A DNA stretch of 46,850 nucleotides, taken from an uncultured Pseudomonadota bacterium (GTDB lineage: Bacteria > Pseudomonadota > Alphaproteobacteria > Rs-D84). The position numbers were made by a program, and so were the translations under genes. The notes beneath the pieces were generated by a model that searched no databases, was not told the origin of the DNA, and saw nothing but the letters and a program-made list of their open reading frames with translations. Shown here in pieces: positions 8,568 through 16,689 of the stretch. Numbering within the stretch: position 1 is the first letter of the stretch; each line of letters opens with the position of its first letter. Location of the stretch: contig CADAFS010000008.1 of NCBI GenBank assembly GCA_902787305.1, positions 1-46,850 on the forward strand. The letters run 5' to 3'.

Positions 8568-8576
8568 ATTATAACA
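8568..8576 (-). promoter_or_regulatory. Putative extended -10 promoter for lysK-lysS operon
   Basis: Minus-strand TGTTATAAT is a perfect extended -10 element. No good -35 is visible. Predicted start is near 8561, giving a leader of about 65 nt. Confidence 0.55.
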
Positions 8577-8693
8577 AAAATTTTTTGCAAATCGTACGCA
8601 TATCGGTCACCATTATGCATAAGTTTTTTCCAAATGTAAAGCTTTTTGTGTGGTATGACAAGAAGGAATGGTTAAATATGTTCGTAACAGTAT

Positions 8694-8880
8694 GATTTAA
8701 CTATGAAAACAAGTATGTAAACAGAATATACGAATTTTGACTTGCCAAGCCAGGAGAAGTAGATAAGATAGTATCAGAAACAAACAATAGACTTATGAAA
8801 ATACTTGGTTGATTAACCACAAAACAGGTATTTTTTAACGATTCGATGTTGCACTTCTAACCTTAATCTGTACGAATAGT
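8694..8880 (+). pseudogene. IS30-family transposase remnant (C-terminal end)
   Basis: A chain of frames separated by shifts and stops matches the IS30 transposase C-terminus. 'FDLPSQEK' occurs in one frame; 'DKIVSETNNRLMKILG' then a stop and 'LTTKQVFFND' in the next; 'DVALLT' in a third. Compare the family pattern INNRPRK-LG-KTP-E-VFF...VALQT. The 5' part of the gene and clear terminal repeats are missing. The rest of the gap between lysK and the rpsB promoter (8577-8897) is AT-rich with nothing else recognisable. Confidence 0.65.
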
Positions 8881-8897
8881 TGATTATTAAAAAATAC

Positions 8898-8926
8898 TTG
8901 CTTTTTTGAATTTTTTGTCATATTAT
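8898..8926 (+). promoter_or_regulatory. Putative rpsB-tsf promoter
   Basis: TTGCTT (8898-8903) and TATTAT (8921-8926) have a 17-nt spacer. The predicted start near 8933 gives a leader of about 110 nt. This leader carries the palindrome GGCACGTGCC (8929-8938 region) and could hold an S2-responsive element as in other bacteria, but I cannot define one. Confidence 0.6.
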
Positions 8927-9043
8927 GGGGGCACGTGCCGTTTGGCGCGAAGAACACAGCCGTTGCGTGGGGTTTCTGTCTGGGATTTCCGGTTTGTATT
9001 TCCCACCATGGCGAGGAATTAACAGAAACAAAAAGGATAAATC

Positions 9044-9913
9044 ATGGCATTGCCAAAATTTTCTATGCAACAATTGATGGAGGCCGGCGTTCATTTCGGA
9101 CACCACACCCGTCGTTGGAATCCACTTATGACGCCGTATGTTTATGGGGTCAAAGATAAAATTCATATTATCAATTTGAATAAAACCGCACCACTGTTGC
9201 ACCGCGCACTGGTCGCACTGGAGGCGATTACCGCCGCCGGTGGCAAGGTTTTGTTTGTTGCAACCAAGCACCAGGCCAAAGATATTGTCAAAGATGCGGC
9301 GGAACGCACCGGGCAATTTTATGTGAATAATCGTTGGTTGGGCGGTATGCTTACCAATTGGACAACCGTGTCGCAATCGATTCGCCGCTTGAAAAAGATG
9401 GAATCGGATATTGAAAATGCCGAAAAATTGGGCCTTACCAAGAAAGAAGTCGGCGTTATGACCAAAGAAGTCGCAAAATTGCGCGATGTATTTGGTGGTA
9501 TTTTGGATATGCACGGTATCCCGCAGGTTATGATTGTTATTGATGTGCCACGTGAAATGAACGCGGTACGCGAAGCGAAAAATTTGGATATTCCGACAAT
9601 TGCAATCTGTGATACGAACGCGAATCCTGAAATGGTTGACTATCCGGTGCCGGGAAATGACGATGCGTCACGCGCGATTCAACTTTATTGCGATTTGTGT
9701 GTTGATGCGATTTTGTCCGGTATTGAAAAGCGTCTTGGTGGCGCGGCCGGCAAAAAGGTAGAGGCATCTATGGCCGATGATGCGAACGATGCGTTGGAAG
9801 ATGAAATGAAAGACAAAGAAATGAAACAAAAGTCCAAGGTTTCCGAAGCACGCGAAGTTCGCCGCAGTAAATTGGCCGATAAAGCGGAAAAGGCAGAAAA
9901 AGCCGATAAGTAA
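9044..9913 (+). CDS. rpsB: 30S ribosomal protein S2
   Basis: 289 residues. It joins the head and body of the small subunit and binds S1. The family start is plain ('LMEAGVHFGHHTRRWNP'), as are 'NRWLGGMLTNW' and 'PTIAICDTNANP'. The last 55 or so residues form a Lys/Glu/Asp-rich extension beyond the usual S2 core of about 240 residues, as seen in several alphaproteobacteria. Start chosen at ATG 9044 after AAAAGGATAAATC. First gene of the standard rpsB-tsf operon; a hairpin separates it from tsf. Confidence 0.98.
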   Translation: MALPKFSMQQLMEAGVHFGHHTRRWNPLMTPYVYGVKDKIHIINLNKTAPLLHRALVALEAITAAGGKVLFVATKHQAKDIVKDAAERTGQFYVNNRWLGGMLTNWTTVSQSIRRLKKMESDIENAEKLGLTKKEVGVMTKEVAKLRDVFGGILDMHGIPQVMIVIDVPREMNAVREAKNLDIPTIAICDTNANPEMVDYPVPGNDDASRAIQLYCDLCVDAILSGIEKRLGGAAGKKVEASMADDANDALEDEMKDKEMKQKSKVSEAREVRRSKLADKAEKAEKADK

Positions 9914-9924
9914 TCAAAATGTGT

Positions 9925-9952
9925 GTTGCCCGGTGTGAAAAAATCGGGCAAC
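9925..9952 (+). promoter_or_regulatory. Intercistronic hairpin between rpsB and tsf
   Basis: GTTGCCCG (9925-9932) pairs with CGGGCAAC (9945-9952) around a 12-nt A-rich loop. No T-run follows, so it is more likely an mRNA-stability or partial attenuation element than a full terminator. It may explain different S2 and EF-Ts levels. Confidence 0.6.
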
Positions 9953-9987
9953 AAAATCAATCTTTATTAAAAAAAGGGGGAAAAGAA

Positions 9988-10857
9988 ATGGCGGAAGTGA
10001 CAGCAAAACTTATTCAGCAATTACGTGAAAAAACATCCGCGGGGATGCTTGATTGCAAAAAGGCATTGATTGAAAACAATGGTGATATCGAGGCGGCGGC
10101 GGATTGGCTGCGTCAAAAGGGTATTGTCAAGGCGGCGTCCAAGGCTGGTCGTGTTGCGGCATCGGGATTGGTGACCGTTGTAAAGTGCGACAATATGGGT
10201 TGTGTTGTGGAATTGAACGCGGAAACGGACTTTGTTGCGAAAAATGAAAAATTCCAAAAATTGGTTGCGGATGTCGCAAACAAGGCGTTGGAATTGTCCG
10301 GCGATTTTGATGCGACGCTTGCCGCGGTGCACGATGATATCGCGGCGACAATCGCGACAATTGGTGAAAATATGAACCTGCGCCGTATTGCAAAGGTTTC
10401 GGGTGACCATGTGTTTAGTTATATTCACAACGCACTTGTTCCGGGTATGGGGCAAATTGGTGTTGCGGTTGCAATAAATGGAAACGGCGATAAAATTGCC
10501 GAAATCGGACCGAAAATCGCGATGCACATTGCCGCGAATAAACCGGAATTTATGACGGTTGCCGATGTTGACCCGGTGGCGGTTGAACGCGAGAAAAAAG
10601 TGTTCATTGAATCCGGCGCGACGGCGGGCAAACCGGAAAACATTGTTGAAAAGATGGTCGAAGGCCGTATGAAAAAATACTATGCCGAATCCGTTTTGGA
10701 AGAACAGCCGTTCGTTATGGACCCGTCCAAGACCGTGAAACAGGTTTTAGACGAAGCGGGCGGTAAACTTGCCGGATTTGCGTATTTTGTATTGGGCGAA
10801 GGTGTTGAAAAACGCGAAGATAATTTGGCCGACGAAGTAGCAAAGATGCTAAAGTAA
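9988..10857 (+). CDS. tsf: Elongation factor Ts
   Basis: 289 residues. EF-Ts recycles EF-Tu from the GDP to the GTP form. Hallmarks are 'REKTSAGMLDCKKAL' in the N-terminal UBA-like domain (residues about 12-27), 'AADWLRQKG' and 'NAETDFVAKNEKF' in the core. Start set at ATG 9988, behind AAAAAGGGGGAAAAG, not at the upstream in-frame ATG 9919, which would overlap the rpsB-tsf hairpin and add a non-family extension. Followed by a strong terminator. Confidence 0.98.
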   Translation: MAEVTAKLIQQLREKTSAGMLDCKKALIENNGDIEAAADWLRQKGIVKAASKAGRVAASGLVTVVKCDNMGCVVELNAETDFVAKNEKFQKLVADVANKALELSGDFDATLAAVHDDIAATIATIGENMNLRRIAKVSGDHVFSYIHNALVPGMGQIGVAVAINGNGDKIAEIGPKIAMHIAANKPEFMTVADVDPVAVEREKKVFIESGATAGKPENIVEKMVEGRMKKYYAESVLEEQPFVMDPSKTVKQVLDEAGGKLAGFAYFVLGEGVEKREDNLADEVAKMLK

Positions 10858-10860
10858 GTG

Positions 10861-10884
10861 TTAGTGCAAGTGAAAAGTGTTAGT
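10861..10884 (+). repeat. GTTAGTG-type repeat after tsf
   Basis: The stretch right after the tsf stop holds repeated AGTGTTAGT / AAGTG units. The same type of sequence follows several other genes in this window (16616, 25235, 36137, 45748, 45822). Confidence 0.5.
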
Positions 10885-10911
10885 ACGGGCGCGTTCGCGC
10901 CCGTTTTTTTG
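10885..10911 (+). terminator. Rho-independent terminator of rpsB-tsf
   Basis: ACGGGCGC/GCGCCCGT-type stem with a GTTC loop, followed by seven T. Confidence 0.9.
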
Positions 10912-10914
10912 TCG

Positions 10915-11170
10915 TCATACCCCACGATGTCACTAAATTTGATGACAGAATTATTGTGATAGTGTGATAATTTCCAGAGCAACGTCATCCCGCGGAAGCG
11001 CGGGATCCAGTTTACGGCGACGCCGTAAACCTGCCCCGCAGGGGATGCGACGAACGCGAAAGCGGCGTCGCACTTTAAATGTCCGCGACACATGTTTTTC
11101 ATTGCTTTGCAATGAAAAATCTCCTGCGGAGCAGGTCCTCGCTACACTCGGCCTGGGCAACGCTTTTCAG
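10915..11170. repeat. Mosaic of palindromic stem-loops between tsf and the 11233 gene
   Basis: No gene is present. Successive hairpins include ATCCCGCG/CGCGGGAT with loop GAAG (10987-11006), GTTTACGGC/GCCGTAAAC (about 11011-11031), TGCGACG...CGTCGCA (about 11046-11072), TTTTTCATTGC/GCAATGAAAAA (11095-11119) and CTCC/GGAG. A final inverted pair CTCG...CGAG surrounds about 11138-11182. The first stem is identical to one at 25203-25222. This looks like nested dispersed palindromic elements, similar in kind to the palindromic repeats of Rickettsia. Confidence 0.6.
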
Positions 11171-11232
11171 CGGTGTGACGAGACTCTGGAATAACTTTTT
11201 CATCGAAATTGGTAACATCTGCATTGTTGTTT

Positions 11233-11889
11233 TTATTTTTTAACGCGCTCGAACATGCGTGGTACCATCGTTCTGAATAAATCCATGTCATCTGTGTCAA
11301 CGGCGGCTTCGATTTCGTCCATTGTTGCAAAACCAGAATAACCACATTTTTGGATTGCGTTATGTAAAATATGGGGATTGTGTACAACACCGTTTTTATA
11401 CGCGGGATCATAGTGCGCGTAAGTTTTGCAGTCAAAAACAGATTTTGTTTGTTCTTGGATTATACGTGCAAAATTTACACCAGTTAAAGAATAAAAAAGC
11501 CAATTGGTATCAAGTTCAGAAGTGTTGTTCATACAAGCAATGTATGCGGGCAATACACACTTTTTCAGAACATTGTTTGTGAATTGTTTGATGTCCAATA
11601 TGTTGTTGCTTTTATCTATAATGTTCGTTGCTCTTGCGTTTTGTAACGTTTTAAGAAGTTGTAGTTGATAACGATCGTTGAGTTTGTGCTTTGGGTTATT
11701 CAAACCTAGAAAAACGGGGGTTATGAAAGATGTCGCTGTTTGTTTAAAGGAATCTATGTCTGAATAATCAATATTTATTTTGCTATAATTATCGGTTGTG
11801 CGCGACATTGTGCGTATATCCCATAATAAATCGTTTTTTGCTAGTTTAAGTGCATACAATTCTATCAATAAATCATGTGCGTTTTTCAT
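11233..11889 (-). CDS. Hypothetical protein
   Basis: 218 residues, no recognised family, no signal peptide or membrane segment. The composition is polar with many Asn, Asp and Lys, and codons are AT-rich compared with the flanking tsf and tyrS genes, which hints at later acquisition. A good Shine-Dalgarno (AAAAGAGGT) precedes ATG 11889. It stands alone on the minus strand and diverges from tyrS. The N-terminal half ('NAHDLLIELYALKLAKND') is helical. Confidence 0.7.
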   Translation of the reverse strand: MKNAHDLLIELYALKLAKNDLLWDIRTMSRTTDNYSKINIDYSDIDSFKQTATSFITPVFLGLNNPKHKLNDRYQLQLLKTLQNARATNIIDKSNNILDIKQFTNNVLKKCVLPAYIACMNNTSELDTNWLFYSLTGVNFARIIQEQTKSVFDCKTYAHYDPAYKNGVVHNPHILHNAIQKCGYSGFATMDEIEAAVDTDDMDLFRTMVPRMFERVKK

Positions 11890-11961
11890 TTTTTACCTCT
11901 TTTGCAAAAATTATTGCATATATAAACTTTTTGTCAAATTATTTTTACAAAAAAAGTTTGG

Positions 11962-11990
11962 TTGAATTTTGCCCGGGGTTCGGTTAGAAT
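11962..11990 (+). promoter_or_regulatory. Putative tyrS-envC promoter
   Basis: TTGAAT (11962-11967) and TAGAAT (11985-11990) with a 17-nt spacer, 38 nt before the tyrS ATG. Confidence 0.6.
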
Positions 11991-12028
11991 TGGCATAATC
12001 GATGGTTGAATTTTAGTTGAGGTATATT

Positions 12029-13243
12029 ATGCAAAATGATTTATTACATGAATTAGAATCGCGTGGGTTTATAAACCAGTGTTCTGATATGGGTGCGTTG
12101 AACGATGCACTAAATAATGGCAAAATCACCGCGTATTTGGGGTCGGATCCGACGGCGGATTCGTTGCATGTGGGGCACTTGGTGCCGGTTATGATGATGC
12201 GATGGTTGCAAAAATATGGCCATCGGCCATTGATGTTGGTTGGGGGTGCAACCGGGCGCATTGGTGACCCGTCGGGGCGTGATACGGGCCGGCCGATGAT
12301 GACCGAAGAAACACTTGCCAAAAATATCGCGGGGCTTAAGAAATCTTATTCTAAGTTTTTGAATTTTGGCGATGGCGCGGCGGACGCGATTATTGTTGAT
12401 AACTATGATTGGATGAAAAATTATGGGCATATTGATTTCCTTGCGCAATTTGGAACGGACTTTACCGTGCCACGTATGTTATCCATGGAAAGTGTAAAGC
12501 GCCGGTTGGAAAACGGAATGACGTTTTTGGAATTTAACTATATGACGTTCCAAGCGGTGGATTTTTTGACGCTTTATCAAAAATATGGTTGTGTGTTGCA
12601 ACTTTGTGGTGCGGACCAGTGGGGAAATGCCGTTATGGGAATTGAACTAATACGCAAAAAGTTGGGCAAGGAAGCGTATGTTTTGTCCACCGCGCTGATT
12701 ACCGATGCGGCGGGGAACAAGATTGGAAAATCCGCCGGGAATGCGGTTTGGGTAAATGAAGATAAACTGTCGCCGTATGATTATTGGCAATACTTTCGTA
12801 ATACGCCGGATGAATTGGTGGAAAAGTTCCTTAAAATCTTTACGGAAATTCCGATGGATGAAATTGAAAAGTTGTCGCGGTTGCAAGGTTCGGAATTGAA
12901 CGATGCGAAAAAAATTCTGGCGCGGGCGGCGACAACAATCGCGCATGGTGCGGCGGCCGCAGATGCGGCGGAACGCGCGGCGGCGGCGCTGTTTGGTGGC
13001 GGCGGCGATATGCAAAATGTGCCGTCGGTGGAAATTGAAATGCCGGGGCAAATGGGTGCGCTGGATTTCCTGTGTGCGGCGGGATTGTTTGATACCAAAT
13101 CTGATGCGCGCCGTATGATAGAACAGGGTGGTGTTCAAATTGATGGCGAAAAATTGACTGATTGGCGGGCGTTTATCGCGAAAAAACCGGAATTTATGGT
13201 GCAACGTGGTAAAAAAACGCACCTAAAGGTGATTGTGAAATAA
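12029..13243 (+). CDS. tyrS: Tyrosyl-tRNA synthetase
   Basis: 404 residues, class I. The HIGH motif is 'HVGH' (47-50), the KMSKS motif 'KIGKS' (231-235), and 'CGADQWGN' belongs to the tyrosine/tRNA-binding core. A C-terminal S4 RNA-binding domain ('SDARRMIEQGGVQIDG') completes the bacterial architecture. The start is ATG 12029, preceded by TTGAGG; the in-frame TTG 12017 overlaps that site and is rejected. The next gene, envC, starts immediately after the TAA. Confidence 0.97.
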   Translation: MQNDLLHELESRGFINQCSDMGALNDALNNGKITAYLGSDPTADSLHVGHLVPVMMMRWLQKYGHRPLMLVGGATGRIGDPSGRDTGRPMMTEETLAKNIAGLKKSYSKFLNFGDGAADAIIVDNYDWMKNYGHIDFLAQFGTDFTVPRMLSMESVKRRLENGMTFLEFNYMTFQAVDFLTLYQKYGCVLQLCGADQWGNAVMGIELIRKKLGKEAYVLSTALITDAAGNKIGKSAGNAVWVNEDKLSPYDYWQYFRNTPDELVEKFLKIFTEIPMDEIEKLSRLQGSELNDAKKILARAATTIAHGAAAADAAERAAAALFGGGGDMQNVPSVEIEMPGQMGALDFLCAAGLFDTKSDARRMIEQGGVQIDGEKLTDWRAFIAKKPEFMVQRGKKTHLKVIVK

Positions 13244-14320
13244 ATGTTGCGTGTGGCGGTGGTTTTGGGGATTTTACTGGGAGGGACGGGTTTTGTGTGT
13301 GCCGCCCCGTCGGAACTTGATAAAATTCAACAGCAAATTCGCCAAACGGAACAGAAAAACAAGCAACTTGAACAACAGGTTAAATCGTCCGACAAGGATG
13401 TTGAAAAAACCAAAAAACAACTTGTGACCGCGGCGGACAAGGTTTCGTCACTCGAAGAATTGCGGGCGGAATTGGCCAAAAAAATTGCGGAATTGGATGC
13501 ACGGCGCGCGGTTATTTCGGCGGAATTGGAAAAAAATCGCGAACGTGTGGCGGATGCGGCGGCGACGGTTTTGTTCTTTGCCGCGAACCCAAGTTTTGAT
13601 ACCGATGATATGCATAACTTTGTCCTAACGTCCGCGGTGATGACGGGTATGGCGGATAATTTGGAAGAACATATTCGCGATGCGGCGGAAAAAATTGCGG
13701 AACTTGATAAAATTCGTGCGGCGCGTGCGATTGAAAAAGAAAAACTTGATAGAACCGCGAAAAAATATGCTGATGAAAAAAGTTTACTTGATAAATTATT
13801 GCGGCGGCGGTCGGCGCAAAACGAAAAGTTGCGGGGCGAACATGCGGCATTGCAAAAAAAACTGCGCGAATTGTCGGCGCGCGCAAAAAGTATTTCCGAA
13901 CTATCCGCCGGCGTGGGGAGTTCCGAAATGTCCGAAGATGCGCGTTTTTCAACCCGAAAGTTAAATCTGCCGGTACGTGGGCGTATTGTTGTGCGCTTTG
14001 GCGAAAAGACGGCGTTGGGGTTAAAGTCCGATGGGTGGCGGATTCATACGCGTTCGGATGCACTGGTTGCGGCGCCCGCCGATGGTGTTGTGAAATTCGC
14101 GGACAGTTTCAAAGGATATGGTCGTGTTATAATCATTTCGCATAAAAATGGATATAATACGGTTATGACGAACCTTGGGAATATCGATGTTATTGTGGGG
14201 CAAGAGGTTTTAGGTGGTGAACCTGTGGGGCGGATGAATCCGGATAAACCCGAAATGTATTTGGAAGTGCGGCGTGGCGACAAAGCCGTCGACCCAGCAA
14301 GAATTTTTAAGGAAGAATAA
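13244..14320 (+). CDS. envC: Murein hydrolase activator, EnvC-like (coiled coil + LytM domain)
   Basis: 358 residues. A signal peptide (about 1-21, ending 'VCAA') is followed by a long coiled coil (about 24-215, EKL-rich heptads) and a C-terminal LytM/M23 domain (about 245-355: 'PVRGRIVVRFGEKT', 'APADGVVKFADSFKGYG'). The zinc-ligand motifs of active M23 peptidases are not intact: HxxxD is 'HTRSD' in a shifted context, and the final HxH is replaced by 'MYLEV'. Loss of zinc ligands is what defines EnvC-type activators of amidases at the division site. It abuts tyrS. In many alphaproteobacteria ctpA is the next gene; here an unknown gene lies between. Confidence 0.85.
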   Translation: MLRVAVVLGILLGGTGFVCAAPSELDKIQQQIRQTEQKNKQLEQQVKSSDKDVEKTKKQLVTAADKVSSLEELRAELAKKIAELDARRAVISAELEKNRERVADAAATVLFFAANPSFDTDDMHNFVLTSAVMTGMADNLEEHIRDAAEKIAELDKIRAARAIEKEKLDRTAKKYADEKSLLDKLLRRRSAQNEKLRGEHAALQKKLRELSARAKSISELSAGVGSSEMSEDARFSTRKLNLPVRGRIVVRFGEKTALGLKSDGWRIHTRSDALVAAPADGVVKFADSFKGYGRVIIISHKNGYNTVMTNLGNIDVIVGQEVLGGEPVGRMNPDKPEMYLEVRRGDKAVDPARIFKEE

Positions 14321-14370
14321 ATGTATGTTTTATGTTTGATAATATAAAAAATAATTAGAAAGAGGATTTT

Positions 14371-15042
14371 ATGTCAGAGATTACTTTATATCATTTAATA
14401 TCGCAACCAATGGATGCAGAGCAGGCCGTTTCTTATGGGTTGAAAGCGGAAAACATTATGGCTAAACGCGTACCGTTGGGCAACCAATCTGGGGGGGCTT
14501 TTTTCTTTACAACGCAAAGTGGTATAGAAAATCATTCGAAAGAAATGCAGAGTCAGGTTGGATTAAATGTAGAATCGAAAAAAAATCTGTATATGGTGAC
14601 GGCCAAGGTTGATTCAGATAGTATAAAATATCCGCAGTGGCAACTTGATTACGAAGCGATGCGTGACGATATTTTTGATTTAATTTTTGCGCGTGTGAAT
14701 GTTGCGCCAATTGAATTTGATAATGTAAATGTATCTGTGGTAAGTGATACTTTACAAATTAAAGATGGTGAAAAATTTATGCGGTTACGTTCTTTTGCAC
14801 CTGAACATTCTGGCTTGATAGAAAGAATTGTTAAGTATTTATATAACAAGGAATCCATGTTTAAAGTAAAATATGATAATTTGTTACGAGATGTCGTAAT
14901 GGGGGTCGGACAAGATACGGAATATTATGCGGTTAAAACTATGAACTGTCCAAGGCTATTATCGTGTGTAAAGTTGGAAAATACTATTCCTGTAGTAAAA
15001 AGCTCGCAGATAGCGAAGTGGAATCAAAGGTACAGGAAGTAA
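14371..15042 (+). CDS. Hypothetical protein inserted between envC and ctpA
   Basis: 223 residues, unrecognised. No signal peptide or membrane helix. It starts 'MSEITLYHLISQPMD' and contains 'QSGGAFFFTTQSG', weakly reminiscent of small RES/ADP-ribosyl-type folds, but this is not strong enough to name. AT-rich codons contrast with envC and ctpA on either side. Strong ribosome site (AGAAAGAGGA) and its own terminator, so it behaves as an independent cassette. Confidence 0.7.
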   Translation: MSEITLYHLISQPMDAEQAVSYGLKAENIMAKRVPLGNQSGGAFFFTTQSGIENHSKEMQSQVGLNVESKKNLYMVTAKVDSDSIKYPQWQLDYEAMRDDIFDLIFARVNVAPIEFDNVNVSVVSDTLQIKDGEKFMRLRSFAPEHSGLIERIVKYLYNKESMFKVKYDNLLRDVVMGVGQDTEYYAVKTMNCPRLLSCVKLENTIPVVKSSQIAKWNQRYRK

Positions 15043-15068
15043 GTTGTTTATTGTTAAATAAAAACGAA

Positions 15069-15097
15069 AAATCGTGTTGCGGACGCGATTTTTTTAT
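15069..15097 (+). terminator. Rho-independent terminator
   Basis: AAATCGTG/CGCGATTT stem (one G-T pair) around a 7-nt loop, followed by a T-rich tail. It ends the 14371 transcript 27 nt before the ctpA start. Confidence 0.75.
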
Positions 15098-15124
15098 TAT
15101 AAAATCTGCGCAAAAGGATTTGCT

Positions 15125-16537
15125 ATGTTCAAAAAAATTTTCGTTTTGATTGCCCTGTGCGTACCGACAATCGTTTGCGCGGCGCCGGAAAAGAAAAAAG
15201 AACCAATCGTTCATATGACGGATGAAGAAATATATTCTGAACTTAAAAAACTTGCCATGGTGTTTGAGGTTTCGCGTGAAAACTTTGTCGAAGAAGCCGA
15301 CGAACGCAAAATGTTGGAAGGGGCAATGAACGGTATGTTGGAAGCGCTGGACCCGCATTCGTCGTATTTGTCGGCGGATGATTTCAAGGATTTTAACGAC
15401 AAATCCAGTGGTTCTTTTGGGGGCTTGGGAATACAAATTACATCTGACCGTGGGGCGGTGCGTGTGATTTCGCCGATTGATGATACGCCGGCGGCCAAGG
15501 CGGGGATAAAGGCGGGCGACTATATCACGCATATTGATGATGAACCGGTGTTTGATTTAACATTGAACCAGGCGGTAAAACGTATGAAGGGAAAACCCGG
15601 AACCAAGGTGAAACTTACCATTGTGTCGGGAACATCGGAACCCAAAACATTGACACTTAAACGCGCGATTATCAAGGTGCAATCGGTAAAGTTTAGTGAA
15701 AAAACATTGGCCGATGCGGATGAAGAGACACCAAAGGTTGGGTATATTAGAATTTCTGATTTTGGTGCGACAACGGCCAAGGATTTACGCGATGCGATAA
15801 CAAAACTTGAAAAGAAAAATGTTGTGGGGTACGTTTTGGATGTGCGTAATAACCCGGGCGGGTATTTGACCGCGGCCATTGATGTTTCTGATGCGTTTTT
15901 GGATGGCGGGGAAATTGTGTCCACGCGTGGAAAAAACAAGACCGATATAGAACGCAGTTTCGCAACACCGGGCGATATGACGGGTGGCAAACCACTGGTT
16001 GTTCTTATCAATCATGGGTCGGCATCGGCGTCCGAAATTGTGGCCGGTGCAATCCAAGATAACGGCCGTGGGGTTATTATGGGATCGCAAAGTTTCGGCA
16101 AGGGCAGTGTGCAACAACAAAAGCCCTTTGGCGATGGAACGGCGATTCATTTGACGATTGCGCGGTATTATACCCCAAGTGGTACATCAATTCAAAATAC
16201 CGGAATTACCCCGGATGTAGAGGTTTTGCAGAGTAAAGTTGAAAAAATTGAAAAGCGCGAAAGTTTTTATTCCGAAGCGTCTTTTCGTAATGCACTAAAA
16301 AATGAAGAGGCGGAAAAAAAGGCAAAGAAAAAGGCGGAAAAATCTGAAAAGAAAGACTATGATGACGATGACCGTGAATTGACCGACGAAGAAAAAGATG
16401 CACGTGATTATCAATTGCAACGCGGTATGGAAATGGTGATTGCGCTGTCGAAAATGTCGGAACATGCGCGGACCGCGGCGGAATCGAAACCGGAATCCGA
16501 TGACGATGCGGATGATAAAAAAAACGATAAAAAATAA
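15125..16537 (+). CDS. ctpA: Carboxy-terminal processing peptidase (S41)
   Basis: 470 residues. Periplasmic serine protease that trims C-termini of envelope proteins and often controls murein hydrolases. A signal peptide ends at 'VCAA' (about 20). A PDZ domain spans about 95-180 ('GGLGIQITSDRG', 'SPIDDTPAAKAGIKAGD'). The S41 catalytic domain has 'GSASASEIVAG' and 'SFGKGSVQ', giving the Ser301-Lys326 dyad, 25 residues apart as in E. coli Prc. The tail (about 410-470) is Lys/Asp/Glu-rich and disordered. Start at ATG 15125 after AAAAGGA; the upstream in-frame TTG 15074 lies inside the terminator and is rejected. Its frequent partner envC is two genes upstream. Confidence 0.94.
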   Translation: MFKKIFVLIALCVPTIVCAAPEKKKEPIVHMTDEEIYSELKKLAMVFEVSRENFVEEADERKMLEGAMNGMLEALDPHSSYLSADDFKDFNDKSSGSFGGLGIQITSDRGAVRVISPIDDTPAAKAGIKAGDYITHIDDEPVFDLTLNQAVKRMKGKPGTKVKLTIVSGTSEPKTLTLKRAIIKVQSVKFSEKTLADADEETPKVGYIRISDFGATTAKDLRDAITKLEKKNVVGYVLDVRNNPGGYLTAAIDVSDAFLDGGEIVSTRGKNKTDIERSFATPGDMTGGKPLVVLINHGSASASEIVAGAIQDNGRGVIMGSQSFGKGSVQQQKPFGDGTAIHLTIARYYTPSGTSIQNTGITPDVEVLQSKVEKIEKRESFYSEASFRNALKNEEAEKKAKKKAEKSEKKDYDDDDRELTDEEKDARDYQLQRGMEMVIALSKMSEHARTAAESKPESDDDADDKKNDKK

Positions 16538-16587
16538 TATAACCAACCCGCCCCCGATTTGACCGTCGCATACGCTCGGTCGCATCG

Positions 16588-16612
16588 ACCCCGCCGCAAG
16601 GGCGGGGTTTAC
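16588..16612 (+). terminator. Putative terminator after ctpA
   Basis: ACCCCGCC/GGCGGGGT stem with GCAAG loop and a short TTT tail. The weak T-run lowers confidence. Confidence 0.5.
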
Positions 16613-16615
16613 TTC

Positions 16616-16682
16616 CCACTAATCACTAATCACTTACACCCGTCGCGGCACGCCGCGCCGCGGTCGTGACGGACTAAACACT
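16616..16682 (-). repeat. Dispersed GTTAGTG repeat, copy Y
   Basis: Read on the minus strand it starts AGTGTTTAGTCCGTC, passes a GC-rich palindrome, then GGTGTAAGTG and two TTAGTG units. The copy at 45822-45897 has the same blocks in the same order. On the minus strand it lies directly downstream of the 32-codon frame at 16690-16788. Confidence 0.7.
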
Positions 16683-16689
16683 ATTTGCC

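Noticed and set aside
10915-11170. CRISPR array
   Set aside because: The hairpins differ in sequence and length; there are no regular direct repeats with spacers.
12647-13222. 191-codon minus-strand frame opposite tyrS
   Set aside because: Antisense to a well-supported gene; Arg/Phe-rich, no start signals.
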